Of a stretch of 64,000 bases of DNA, positions 26,801-38,339 are shown one piece after another. The stretch spans positions 32,625,733-32,689,732 of the forward strand of contig CATQJL010000305.1 of NCBI GenBank assembly GCA_958299035.1, written 5' to 3'. The notes under the pieces were generated by a model that was not told where the DNA came from, made no database searches, and saw only the letters and a program-made list of their open reading frames with translations. Position 1 is the stretch's first letter. Every line of letters starts with the position of its first letter. A program made the position numbers and the translations under genes. This DNA comes from Cylicocyclus nassatus. Lineage: Eukaryota; Nematoda; Chromadorea; Rhabditida; Strongylidae.

Positions 26801-29800
26801 AGCAAACCCGGCGCATGATAATTTCAGTTGAACAACAGCTCCAGTCAGGACAGCCACATCTGCTTCGGAGCCCCGAAACTACAAGAATGGGGTGATTACT
26901 GTGTTACCCGAGCAGAATGATCATAGTTGATGAACAAACTTCTAGAGTTCTGAAGTATCCCCATCAACACTTCATGAAATGATAGGGTTTTCCGAGATAA
27001 TATAATTATAGCAGCGAATTCCCACATATAGACATTATTTATTTATTTAATTATTTATTCATGCACTCACAAGTGCGCCAAAAATGTAAATAAAAAATGA
27101 GAAGTACACTGTTGCTGGCTTAGCTGGTTTCCGCAGAAAAAAAGAGAAAAGGACATATCTCTTGCATAGGTGGTCAGGTCATGACATTAAGCATATTCCA
27201 TCAAATAAAGCTTGCCGTTTTTCTCATTTTTTTTTCAAAGTTCAATATATTTCACACCTAATGAGTTACTAAATAGAGCATTTGGGTCCGTCGAAAGACA
27301 CACGTTTCGGCAAATTCGTACACTCGGAGATGGTATTACAAATATGAATTTCATTTCAGCGCTCTCTGTTGATAGATTGCAATTGGCGAAATTGCCAATT
27401 CCGAAAACGAGGAGAAGCCTCTATTGAGCCAGAAATAAAAGCATTGCTTTTTTTATTTTTTGACAGCAAAGATGAATTGCAGAGGGAAAATAGCATTTTG
27501 AGTGACAAAAGTCATTCCGAATACAACCACCATATAGACGCTATGTTGAACCAACCTACATTTGTTTGAAGGATACGCACTGCAATTGAAATAGTTGAGA
27601 AGTTTGTTCTAAGATTGAAAACCTCAAACTGAAAAAAATGTACTTTTTCATTACTACCATCGAGATAAATGTTGTTATTTATTACACCATTGAAAATTCC
27701 ATTTAGATGAAGATAAGGAAGGTCTAAATAATCCGATATGGATATCTTCCAAATAAGAAACGTAGGTCATAAGGCCAGAAACTAAAATTGAATTCAAATG
27801 ACATTTCAACATTTCAAGATCCAAAATTGAAGCTTTTTTTGAGTGTTCTTTCGAACACGTATTGCTGTCGCGTGCCAAGAAAGAATTTTGACAAGCACTT
27901 TAAGAAGTGAAAGATTTCTTTTTCTTATCTATCAAATAACAGATAAAAACCGGAGAAAACGCGGGTTTCAGAGTAGAAATGCGCTCTCTCCATTTCGATC
28001 GTGCTTCTTGGTTCAAATGTCAAACAAGTGTCCTTTGCACTTTTGTTTATTTTTCAGCGAAATAACGCAGCATGTACTTCTTGCTTGGACGACGTTGTGA
28101 TCAGGTCAGCCAAAAGCATCATACTCTAGCCAAAAAGACTTTTTTATTTTGATATTTTCAGAGTTTACGTTAAAATCATATCATTACAGTACAATGCTGA
28201 GTGTGTAAGTAGCAATTTTTTTGTGCTCCAAGGCGACATAAAAAATCACTATACTCGGACATGAAATATTAGGTTGTTACATAAGTCTTGTTACACTTAA
28301 CTTCTAACGGCGATAAGTCATACACCTCATAGTCTTTGCAGGACTCCAAGGTACCATTCGATAGAGCAAAGCAAGCTCTACAAAATGGCCTGCAAAAGTT
28401 CGCACCAGCTCCGACCCACCGTAAGTTTGCACCCAAAATCTGAGTCGTACTGAAATTCAAAAAATCGCGAAAAATTCATATCTTTGTTCAAACAAATCCT
28501 ACGGATCTCTAACTTGCTCAAAAAAATTGCACACTATATCAAACACTCATTTGTACCGTTGCTGTATTTTTTCTATATCTAGAAATCGAGAAAAAGAATT
28601 TTTTTTGATTTTTACAAAAACGAAGCTATGCTGTTTCTATTCATGTAGCTGTATACTACAAGCTCTTAGAAGTATGCCCGTAAATTTTCAGCTTCCCAGA
28701 AGCCCTAGTTTTCGAGAAATATCAAATTTAGCTTCAATCACTCGGGTGTTCAATGCTAAATTAGGTATTTCTCGCAAACTAGGGCTTCTGGGAAGCTGAA
28801 AATTTACGGGCATACTTCTAAGAGCTTGTAGTATACAGCTACATGAATAGAAACAGCATAGCTTCGTTTTTGTAAAAATTAAAAAAAATTCTTTTTCTCG
28901 ATTTCTAGATATAGAAAAAATACAGCAACGGTACAAATGAGTGTTTGATATAGTGTGCAATTTTTTTGAGCAAGTTGGAGATCCGTAGGATTTGTTTGAA
29001 CAAAGATATGAATTTTTCGCGATTTTTTGAATTTCAGTACGACTCAGATTTTGGGTGCAAACTTACGGTGGGTCGGAGCTGGTGCGAACTTTTGCAGACC
29101 ATTTTGTAGAGCTTGCTTTGCTCTATCGAATGGTACCTTGGAGTCCTGCAAAGACTATGAGGTGTATGACTTATCGCCGTTAGAAGTTAAGTGGTGTAAC
29201 AAGACTTATGTAACAACCTAATAAATGAATTCAAATTTAATTAGATGCAGAGCTCGGCACAGGTGGCTTGTAAGCAAGCTGGATATCGTTTTTGGGACAG
29301 AAACCAAAACAAATATCGTTTTTGAGAAGGAAAAGACACAATGATGTTTGTTTATTCGACGTTTCGTGTTTTGTGGGTTTTTTACGTTTAAGGTTTATAG
29401 TCAAAGGGAACTTTGTAAAAATTCGCGAAAGTCAAGGGGGACTTATTCTCCAACACTTCGTGCCGAACCCTGATTAGATGAAAGAGACAAAATACTATAA
29501 ATGATAAATCTTATTTTTTACATTGCTTGAACTGAATCTCCTCCTCACTTCTGTACAAACCAGCGCAATGTGTATCCTTCCAAGTTTTGTTTTAGCTGTT
29601 CTTGCTTCCCAAACTCCATAGCATTGATGAGTGGGTCAATGCGACGATCAGATGGTTTTTTCATGGCCTACGATGGCGATTTTTTATGTGCGCAATGGCA
29701 TGCGAAGCATCTCCACCTCAACCCACATGACTGATACGCAGTGCGAAAAGAATGCGGCTGTGAATCCCGTCGTATTCGATGTCCGATCGCAGGAAAAAAA

Positions 29801-32800
29801 GCGTGCTTTGTAACAGTGTTGTTTCCTTATATTGAACTTCCAAGCCAGAAGAAAAGAACAACCTTGAGAATGTTCCATGGAAAACAGATGTAGTGGCACC
29901 ATCGAAAATTTTTTAGTTGCATCTGATGGCTAGCCACGGATTGAAAACTGTGGCCTAGTATTAGGTTGATGGATAATTTCTGTCACACTTTTCTATTTAT
30001 TCTGAGAAATTGAAGAAGCGTCTTGACATTATTTGCGTCATGCCTAGGATATAGCAAGGTCTACTATAAGCATGACTAATGCCTCTTACAGAAGTGGACA
30101 ACAAATTTACGTCAGATTTTCAATTGAATTTTTATTTTTTCTCATTTTTTCTGTGCTTCTGTGCTTTTTCGCTTTTGTTATTTTTCAGAAAGTATCTCGA
30201 TATTGTCTCTCCTTCAAAACGAGAATAAAAAATATCAAAAGAACTTAGGAAGTATTAAAAATTTACCTACCATCACGACAGACCGATTTCGTGCTACAGC
30301 TATGTCAAAAAGCGTTCGTCTAGTGGTTGCTCTCCATCGGTGGTCCATATTGTCGTAGAATGCAGCGGTTATTGTGCAGTCGACAGTTCCAAGCTGTGAC
30401 ACGGCTATACCGGCGTCTGGAAAAAATCAAATCTTTGTTGTAGCTATTGCTTTACTGCAAAGCTGTTTGTAGCCAGGCAACATCCAGCCCCAAATCACTA
30501 ACTTTCTTTATATACGCTCAAAGAAATACTTAAATGGTGATAGGCCTTGTTGTTCAAAAGAAATTGCTTATATCTCTACTAGTCCGCGTTTGCAAGGTTT
30601 TCTATTCAATCGAACTAATGTTATGACCCAAATAATTTGTTCTGTCATTAAGAAAATGTGAATCATAACTTTTATTATAAAGTATTTTATGAATAAGTCC
30701 AGAAAAGTAGGTGGATACTGTCGACGTTTCTCCTTGTCTTCAAATCCCCCGTTGCTTCCATCCCAAGCGATTCAAATGCCCTGATTATGTAAGTCTTTTC
30801 ATGCATGGACTGAAAAGGAAATCTATTCAGAATTAATCAGTAAATTCTTTTTCACCTGCCATAAAGTTAACTCTGAGGCAATTGCTAATAGTGTAAGGCA
30901 AGATTTCAGCATTAATTTGGTACCGAGGACTTCAAGAATGAGAACATTCTTTATTTTTTAGAAAACTGAACTCATTGAATATCTCGGCCCCAGACTTGTA
31001 TTAAGTTTATGATTTGTTATAGTGCATTGAGTCTATTCTATTCCCATCTGCACCAGATTTGAAACAAATGAAAGCTTGGGACCAATCTTGATAAAAAAAT
31101 TCATGGCAGATAGAATAATTTCTCTAGGTACATTTCATCTTCAATTAACTACATACGACCCATGGATTTTGCCATGGTCAAGTTTCGCTATTTTTTCCTA
31201 ACATTATGACGACCCTCCGATAAAGTCCGAGTAACCGATAATACCCCAATAAAGGATAGAAAACCTTATTTTTGCCTTTTCATGATTCGCCATGATTGTT
31301 TGAGGAAATTTATTGAAGCCACCGAATTTCAGCAGGCTTACCTCAAGCACGTATTTAACAGGGTCAAATCTTCTAAATTTACAGCTCTTAAAAATGAAGT
31401 ATGAAGGCACTAATTTACAAAGTAAATGATCGTTTACGATTTGAAATATCAAACACGAGAATCTAACTCCAAGCAAACTTGCACTGTCCTCAATCTTTGT
31501 TCTAACACAATCAACGACAAGGCCGATTTTTCGATTACTGCCATTTCGGATCAGAGTCTTTTTCACTTTTCAAACTTACGACCCACCGGTGGGTCGTATT
31601 GTCCGAAATGGCAGAACACGTACGACCCACCGGTGGGTCGTATTGTTGTGAATGTCTTATTCATCGCATGCAAAAGTGATGCTCGTGATGTGATGTTGGC
31701 CTGCTACACCCTTCTTTGAGTGCCGTAGAAACTGTTGAAATCATTCCGATGCATCTAGAGATAGCGCTTAGACTACTGTCGCTGTTGACTCATTGCCCAT
31801 GTTTTGAGTTGAGTTATCCTTGACGAACTTTCACAATTGAATCGCGCACCAATCGCATACAAATCGCTTGCGATCTGTTATGTCCACCATTGTGGATGCA
31901 GCCATATCCGATGTCCCATTTTCTGAGATCCACAGACTAGGGAATCCTCTAAGATTCCCGCAAATCGCAATCTCTCACCTTCCCATCTAATCGCAACTTT
32001 CGGATGGAGAACACCGTTCTTTGCTGGTAGCGAGACAACAGGGATCAGCCGTTCGGTTTCGATCGACGAGTTGAACGCAATGTTGTGCCGACATTCGTCT
32101 GGAACAATAGATGAACTTTGCTAAGCGAAACGGTATCATGATAAAAGCAAGAAAAAAAAGGAAAAAAGAGGACAGAGTTCTGCGCAAGAAAATTTCTCGG
32201 ATTCTTTTGCGCTCTTTGTAAAAGAAAGAGTGAGAACATCCTAATGCTTGCTGTTCCTAACAGTGAAAAATGCAAAGACTTCATCAAAGCAAGAATTATT
32301 GAAGAAAGAAATCTTTTCGATTTGGATCAGTGCAACTATTCGAAGCGCCATAATTTCGGGTCAAGGAAATTCCCTAATCTTGGAATCAGGTGTAGACTGA
32401 ACTTTTGTGTACGACTTTTTATGGAGAGAAACGCAAGAAAATGCAGAGCATGGCATCAGGCAAATTTCTTTTCTATCTGTAACTGAACAATAACTCGTGA
32501 CAAAAAATTCTGGGGTTCCAGCTATTGGATGATATTCACCATAGAAAAATGAACTTGAGGTTCGAGGAATCGACATCTTTCTCATTTTTACAGTACAATA
32601 CTGAAGGAAAGGGACAAAACAAAGCAAATTAACCGGCCAGAGGTGATTTCCTTAGCAATCTCCTGCCCATTCGAAGACGACATAGTCACTAATTCGTTAC
32701 GAATTCCCTAGCATAACCCATTTAGCGGAACGCTCCCTATCCAGTTTTTTAAAGATGCAGGATCGAGATTTGATTGACATCTTTGTTGATTATTCGGAAA

Positions 32801-35800
32801 AACTTGAACGAATTGTTGTGGGTGTGTCTGGTAAAATCGAACCATTGTGACAGCTAATATCAATGGTAATGTCAATTACAAGGTTGACTGATGATCGAAT
32901 TACCATAAGTCTTGAAAACCAAAACTTTCTATGTCATACCCAAAAAAATTTTTAAGGAGCAAAGACAGATCGAGGCTAAGTGCAAGCAGTGTTAGCGAAT
33001 GTGTCTAATATTTGAACAAAAAAAATTTGCGTATAGATGTGCATAAAAATCTTCAACCACTCCCAAATTCATTTACGCACTTTGTGTTCTCTTAATGAAA
33101 TTTGTCGAAGTTCTTGCTAATCGGACGATAAATCTCAGAAATCTATGTCATGTGCTGTAAACAAGCATGGCGGCCATAATTTATCCTTCAGAATCTAACA
33201 GCATCACAGTTTGCAGCGCAATGAGACGTGAACTTCTTCTCAGTTACATAGCGATTTTGTCATCAACGCAGTAAAACCAGCTTTATGAGCTACTCGTCTA
33301 GAAAATGCTGAAAATTTTCTGAATTCGCGTTGAAGAACCATCTTAATAGCTAATGGAACAAGCCCATCAAAATACTAAAGAACTAAAAATGAGTTTCAAC
33401 TTCCTTTTACCAAACAGGTTGCCAAATTTTATCGCATCTATTATGTAGTTACTAATTATTGTTCTAGACTGCAATTTGCAGAATTAAACGTAATGTGGGT
33501 GCAAAAGACTGGCATGCTACAGTTGTTTTAGAGCTTTCATGCATTTTCTAGATCACTAAAGATGGAAAAACGAAAATCTCTATAGGATAAGAGAAGATAA
33601 CAAGAAGCTATATTTTCAACGTTCATTTCCAACATCTATGTTTTTTTTGCTTTTCCTTTTAAAAATATAGCGGTCTCATTCATTGCTGACTTCGCCACTT
33701 CAAAATCTTGAGGATCCTCGCGCATAGATAAAAATGCGACAAACATTGTCTTTAATATCCCAAAGAGATTCTCAAAGCAAATGGACATAGAGCGCATTGT
33801 TTCTCGGCGTTAGGTTTTCCAAACAAAAGTTTCGAGAGTAGAATAAATGCTGAACTGACACATGCAATAGCTACATGAAGTTTATTGAGCGAAAAGAAGT
33901 GGAACAAGAAAGTTTGGATATGCTCTTTTCAACGGCCCGATAGCATGAGCACAACTTTATTCTATTGAAATTACTATCAAAAAGGGACTATCACTCATTT
34001 AATGCAAATAGAAGATCATCGCTAGAATGATCACAAACAAAATTGTGGAAAATGATATGGTGCCAAAAAATCCCTTTCCGATCAAAACTGGATTGGTTTT
34101 TATTGTTAAACCGTGGACAACTATAATGCGTATCATGAGAGGCAATCCGCACAAGTTTTTGCTCAAACATCTCTTTGGAAACGATTCCGTTTCGAATCGA
34201 GGTTGTAATAGATATCAAAATGAGGCCACCGAATTCTCAGCCGAGTTCTTCGAGTTTTACACTCGGTTTAACGTCTTGGTTAGAGGTTTGACAAGAAGTA
34301 TCGTAGAAAAACAGTATTTGAGTTGTTAGCGTAGACGTTTGCTGTTTTTTTTGAAGTGTGTTGGCGAAAGAAATCACAAAGGAATTGTTAGTTTATGACG
34401 AAAGTTTTGCACCAAAATTTTTCAAAAACTTTTTTGAAGATTTGTGAGTCTCTCAGTTCAATAAATCTTCTCTGTACAATAAAAATAAGGGTACAAATTC
34501 TACGCTTATGAGAGTGCTGAAGGCAATGATTATCTGTATACAAGGCTATAGAAGGTGTTAAGGATAATTACTCAAATTGCCCCTATTTACTTTGATTCAT
34601 TTTGTTCTTATTTTGTCGCTAAAACACCTAAAATCCAACAACTATTTTTTATTTTAATACGAATCTTATATTTACTAGGCTAACATGAATTAGCTGTGAT
34701 GGATATCTATATAGAAAAGTTGTACTTTCAAGTTTCTTTTTTTCAAAAATCTATTTTGCTCGGAATATATTTTTGATAGATGATAAAAAACTGCATACAT
34801 TATGTACTGCGAAAGTGTATCATAGAGGAAAAGTTAAAAGCATTTTTTAATAATTTCCCTTTCTGGTCAAGACTTCAGCTTCAATATAGTAAAATAATCA
34901 CTTCGATTTATAACAAGAAAATGTATATCGAAAATTTTGAAGTAGAGGAAATAAAAAACTCGAAGCAAGCTCTAGTGATTTACTAACTGCAGAGAACGAA
35001 TGAGTGAAGAAGCACTTGGTTTCTGAGCTAAACTTGGAACGTTGTTGAGTCCGGTCAAGGAATAAATTTTTTGCATGGAAAAGCTTCATGGAAATGGCCT
35101 CAAAACAGGAGCGACTAATCTGAAATCATCATAGAAATTACCAAAGTTTTTCTGGTGTCCTATTGCCTTGTCATCAGCTTTGAAATGGGAGATGTTTGAG
35201 AGGAGCAGCTAAGCAATTCATAGCCTGGCTCCCGGTATACCTCACGCAATTTGAAGCGCGACGTGGTTTGCCATCACTCCATCTTTTTATTTTATTATTA
35301 TCTTTTATCTTATCTTATTATTATCTTTTATTTTATCTTTATCTTTTTATTTTTTATTTTATTTTTAACTTATCGCAAGAACTTTTTGAATGAACAGAAG
35401 ATGGGCATTTTGTGGATTCGCGAAAGCTGTACATACTGTGAATTTGTAGTCAACAGGTTTTGAATTTGAGAGATCTGGCAGATTGCCAAATCGCGTGGCG
35501 ATTGAAAATCACGTAAGGTATGCCCGAGGCTTCAGAAATAAATCGAAAAAGTACCTACCTAGACGATCCACACAGTAACCGGCAGTGTTCAGATACACTG
35601 GAGCAGTGGAAGGACATACACAGCTGCACCGGTTGTTGAGCGAAGTATTGGGTTCGGTTTCTTCGGCGTGAAAAAGCTGAGTACATGCCGAAGGGCAGAC
35701 GGACGGATATAGCACGTCAGGTTGTCCAGGTTTTCGGACTAAACAAAATATCATAAATGGAAAACACACATGTACACAGCATAATGTAAAAGAAATTTCA

Positions 35801-37167
35801 TAGATTTGGAGACATATCTTGAAAAGGAGGAGCCTAATGTCAAACTTCAAAATTTTGATCAAATGGCTTGATATCTGTTTATTCAGCAATCAAGATTAGA
35901 AGAAAATTATCCCAAATAAAGTAACAATATAGAAATAGTCATTTAATGTAATCGCAAAACAATGAAATGTTTCCAAAGTTCTGTCAAACGTGGTACAGAA
36001 TTCTGCTAACGACTGAAGGGTAGAAACAACTTGCTAGAACTATAAAATGTGTTGCTTTTGAGGTTTTTTTAACCTAGAAAAACAGAAGCTAGGTATAAGC
36101 TAGGTCTCTCCCTCTCTCTTGATTTCTTAGCTCTTCCCACCTCTTCTCCATTTTCATAGCTTCGATAGGTGTTCAGTAAAAAAAATAGAAAACGTAATGT
36201 ACGGAAACTCGTAAAGTTAACAGTACAGCGACGTAGTAAAATCAATACTGTCTTAGATTCTATTCTTATAAGAAAAACACAAAAATATCTGTTTACGAAT
36301 TAGCATAACCTTCAAAGTCCTCAAATGCAGCAAGACTTGCAAATTTCCAACGTAATCGGTCTATGGTCCAAAATGCATAAAATATGTGCAAGTGAAATTG
36401 CCTTGACATACATGATAGATGGTTGGGAAATTTCCAACTCATTACTTTTTGATATTCCTAACCGGTTTAACTAATGTTGCAATCGGCAGATCAAGTGGAT
36501 CAAATTCAAATTCCCACGTAAACAACCTTTCTTCTATTTTCGACGTTTTGTCGAAATTCTGGGTCGCATCCCTTTTCACTGCTACTGGTTGAGCCTGCAT
36601 GCATACATAAAATGTCCAAAGAAAAACCAAGCCATCCGTTTATATAGAGGCAAATGTCACTTACTACATCCATATAACATCTCTAAGCAAAGGCAGCAAA
36701 ACCTGTTTGGCGGCAACATTAGGAGAGACTCTGGTGAATCCTCCCTCTGAAGGAGATATTCCGCTTATGGACAGTGATCAATTGCCCCAGTTTATTCTAT
36801 TCCTATATACATTGCTATGATCGTTGAATAGCGATAGCCGGTTGGCAGCAAGATTTTTGCAGGCTGGGAAGCTGGTTGAGTGCTTGAGAAAGAAAGAAGT
36901 TATGCATGCGAAGGGAAAGAAGAAGTTATGCTGGACAGATGATATGAAAAGATGCTGTAGGATCTGTGGGAAGAAATGTGGATAAGAATAGTGGGAAAAT
37001 CTTACAAATGTCCAAAAAACTTTATTTTCAGTGGGCAAAAAGGAGATGAGCAAGATCTTACCAATAGAACTCAGCACACCAGATAAAGTCTGCAAAGACG
37101 CAGCTTGAAGGCGGTGAAATACAGCCAGCAGAAGTAGGACGTCGTAAAGACGCACTATAGCCGACAT
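23885..37167 (-). CDS. Single-pass type I membrane protein, Cys-rich ectodomain, long Ser/Pro-rich tail (560 aa, 11 exons)
   Basis: Exons in transcript order, all phase-matched: 37167-37062, 35738-35559, 32098-31979, 30416-30271, 26878-26758, 26706-26504, 26454-26358, 26107-25956, 25903-25675, 25618-25408, 24002-23885 (TAA). Residues 1-23 form a signal peptide (LLLLAVFHRLQAA). Residues 36-98 carry a CPSAC pair, then CSCVC, then two more Cys, with an NTS sequon and a later NSS. Two Cys-poor, beta-rich-looking segments follow. Residues 240-262 are one hydrophobic helix ending in a WRIKKR stop-transfer signal. The roughly 300-residue tail has an acidic Ser-rich block and a PxxP-rich block. The layout (secreted N-terminal Cys cluster, IPVV segment, membrane helix) reminds me of Shavenoid-like N-terminal domains of insects and nematodes, but this is recollection, not a match. 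I see no enzyme motif. The start is the only ATG directly ahead of a signal peptide. Confidence 0.82.
26504..26706 (-). CDS. Membrane-spanning exon of the membrane protein gene
   Basis: This exon holds the hydrophobic run LLFILVLAFLLALTIIGSFV, then VWHLCWRIKKRQ, so the C-terminal side should be cytoplasmic. After it comes a Gln-rich stretch (QMQFLYHLQKQQELQ). The acceptor is TTTCTCCAG and the donor is AAG/GTAAAA. Phases match the neighbours (phase 1 in, phase 0 out). Confidence 0.85.
28270..29220. mobile_element. 951-bp near-perfect palindromic (foldback) element in an intron
   Basis: TA/GGTTGTTACATAAGTCTTGT at the left is mirrored by the right end. The arms, about 28272-28730 and 28760-29218, are nearly identical over some 460 bp with a spacer of a few tens of bases, so both strands give the same 60- to 90-residue frames. 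It lies in the intron 26879-30270 of the membrane protein gene. The ends are mariner-like; there is no transposase. Confidence 0.9.
31577..31642. repeat. Two identical 22-bp palindromes (TACGACCCACCGGTGGGTCG)
   Basis: Perfect palindromes at 31577-31598 and 31621-31642, both followed by TTGT. They sit next to an inverted pair CTGCCATTTCGGA (31538) and TCCGAAATGGCAG (31602), so the region folds in more than one way. Located in an intron (30417-31978) of the membrane protein gene. Confidence 0.85.
32099..35558. other. Long intron of the membrane protein gene
   Basis: A 3.46-kb intron between the Cys-rich exons. The 100-codon plus frame at 34027-34329 has mixed composition but no splice sites or family motif; nothing else coding is seen. 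Confidence 0.5.
35280..35372. repeat. T/A low-complexity tract
   Basis: Purely A/T/C sequence built of TTTTATCTTATTATTA-type units in an intron of the membrane protein gene (32099-35558). Confidence 0.85.
37062..37167 (-). CDS. Signal-peptide exon of the membrane protein gene
   Basis: ATG at 37167 opens MSAIVRLYDVLLLLAVFHRL, a classical secretion signal, followed by QAASLQ, where cleavage is likely. The exon ends in a strong GTAAGA donor in phase 1. It joins the exon beginning at 35738 (TTTAG acceptor, phase 1) without breaking the frame. The upstream frame stays open for another 110 codons, but that part is Arg-rich translation of the GC-rich 5' region and I treat it as untranslated. Confidence 0.75.
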
Positions 37168-37560
37168 GGCAACGGATATTGGTGCGTGTGTTAGTGATAC
37201 GTTATCCGGTAGCCATGTCTTCGAGAAGGTCAGTTCGTTCAGCCACGGGGGGAGAGATCTGCAACGTACGCGCAGGGGGAGGAGCAGTGGGGTCTGTGCG
37301 TCCCTACTGCGAAGTCTGCACGTCCGAGACGCGTGGCGCGCGCATCTCGGCGCTCTCGCGCGGCGCTTCCCGCGCTCGACTACGGTCGATCGCTGATCAG
37401 TTCGGGTGATAAGGGATTCTCGCAAGTTGGTCGCCGACAACCGACGACCTCGAAAATAGAGCAGAACCAGCCGCTCTCCCATCACCACCACACACAACCA
37501 GACTCACCATCGAAACGATTTAGGGAAATTCGCGACGATGAGTTGGCGTAGAGCTCAAAG
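37168..37560 (-). promoter_or_regulatory. GC-rich 5' region of the membrane protein gene
   Basis: Immediately upstream of the signal-peptide ATG is a stretch far richer in G and C than its surroundings, with many CpG steps (for example ACGCGTGGCGCGCGC around 37329). It produces long but biased reading frames on both strands, which I take as composition artefacts. It is the best candidate for promoter plus 5' untranslated region. No TATA box is evident and no precise start site can be named. Confidence 0.45.
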
Positions 37561-37893
37561 GATGGTGGTAATAGGGCTATCAGTCAGTCGAAGCAGCACC
37601 AGCTTCTTCAAAGTCCTGCGAAACTTCCGATAGAATGGATTAAGTGGGAGTAAAAGTTGACTTAGTTTTGACGGATGAAGCATCTGCCTCCGAAATGGCG
37701 CTTGTTGCTTTAATCCTCTAAGACGATGCTTCCGTTCGCTACTTGCAAAACTGCTGAGAAGAATTTTGAAAGTTTATGTGACTAGTGAGATAAAAACTGC
37801 AAACACCTTTCCCCGAGAGAGCCATTCAATGATCTTACACTTTCAAAGCTTGATTATATATGCGTACATTTCATAATTTTTCGATCAAACTAT

Positions 37894-38338
37894 TAGATGA
37901 ACACAAAAGTCGTGCACCAAAAAATACAGAAATTTCGTTCTAAGGATGTCCCAGTTATTACTTATTTTCTGTATCAATAAAACGTTCTACATAGATATTA
38001 TGAATTTTTCCGTATTGAAAGCAAAAAGTTGAATAGAATCGAAAATCATAACAAATCGTATAAATGTCCCTTCAACACGATTTTTCATTAGCTAGAAAAC
38101 AGGCCATGAAACCAGAAGGAAACCAAAGCGAGAATTTACCAGACTTTTCACAAGTTCTAGTAAGCAAAAAAACACTTTTGGAGCGTTTTGCAAAATAGCA
38201 ATAATATTTGCTTTGAACCTTTAAAAAATGTGAGATTCTCTCTATTTGCTATGTAATAAATCGAAATATTTCATTCAAATTAGAACAAATTGCAAAATTT
38301 TCAAACTTCTGGCACAAAACTTATGTGGCAATCCAATA
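37894..38338. mobile_element. Diverged mariner-like MITE
   Basis: Left end TTAGATGAACACAAAAGTCG and the reverse complement of the right end (TTGGATTGCCACATAAGTTT) are imperfect inverted repeats bounding about 445 bp of AT-rich non-coding sequence, just upstream of the membrane protein gene. Confidence 0.5.
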
Positions 38339-38339
38339 C

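Noticed and set aside
28269..29221. Two identical 63- to 64-codon frames on opposite strands
   Set aside because: They are mirror images in the arms of the palindromic element, not genes.
36463..36594. 132-nt open segment with a GCAG acceptor and GTTAGG donor, possible extra exon of the membrane protein
   Set aside because: In the phase set by exon 1 it meets a TGA. It is open only in another phase. Joining 37062 directly to 35738 works.
36778..37497. 239-codon minus-strand frame
   Set aside because: Only the part from 37167 to 37062 is coding (signal peptide exon). The rest reads through a strong GTAAGA donor into an intron, and upstream through a GC-rich island.
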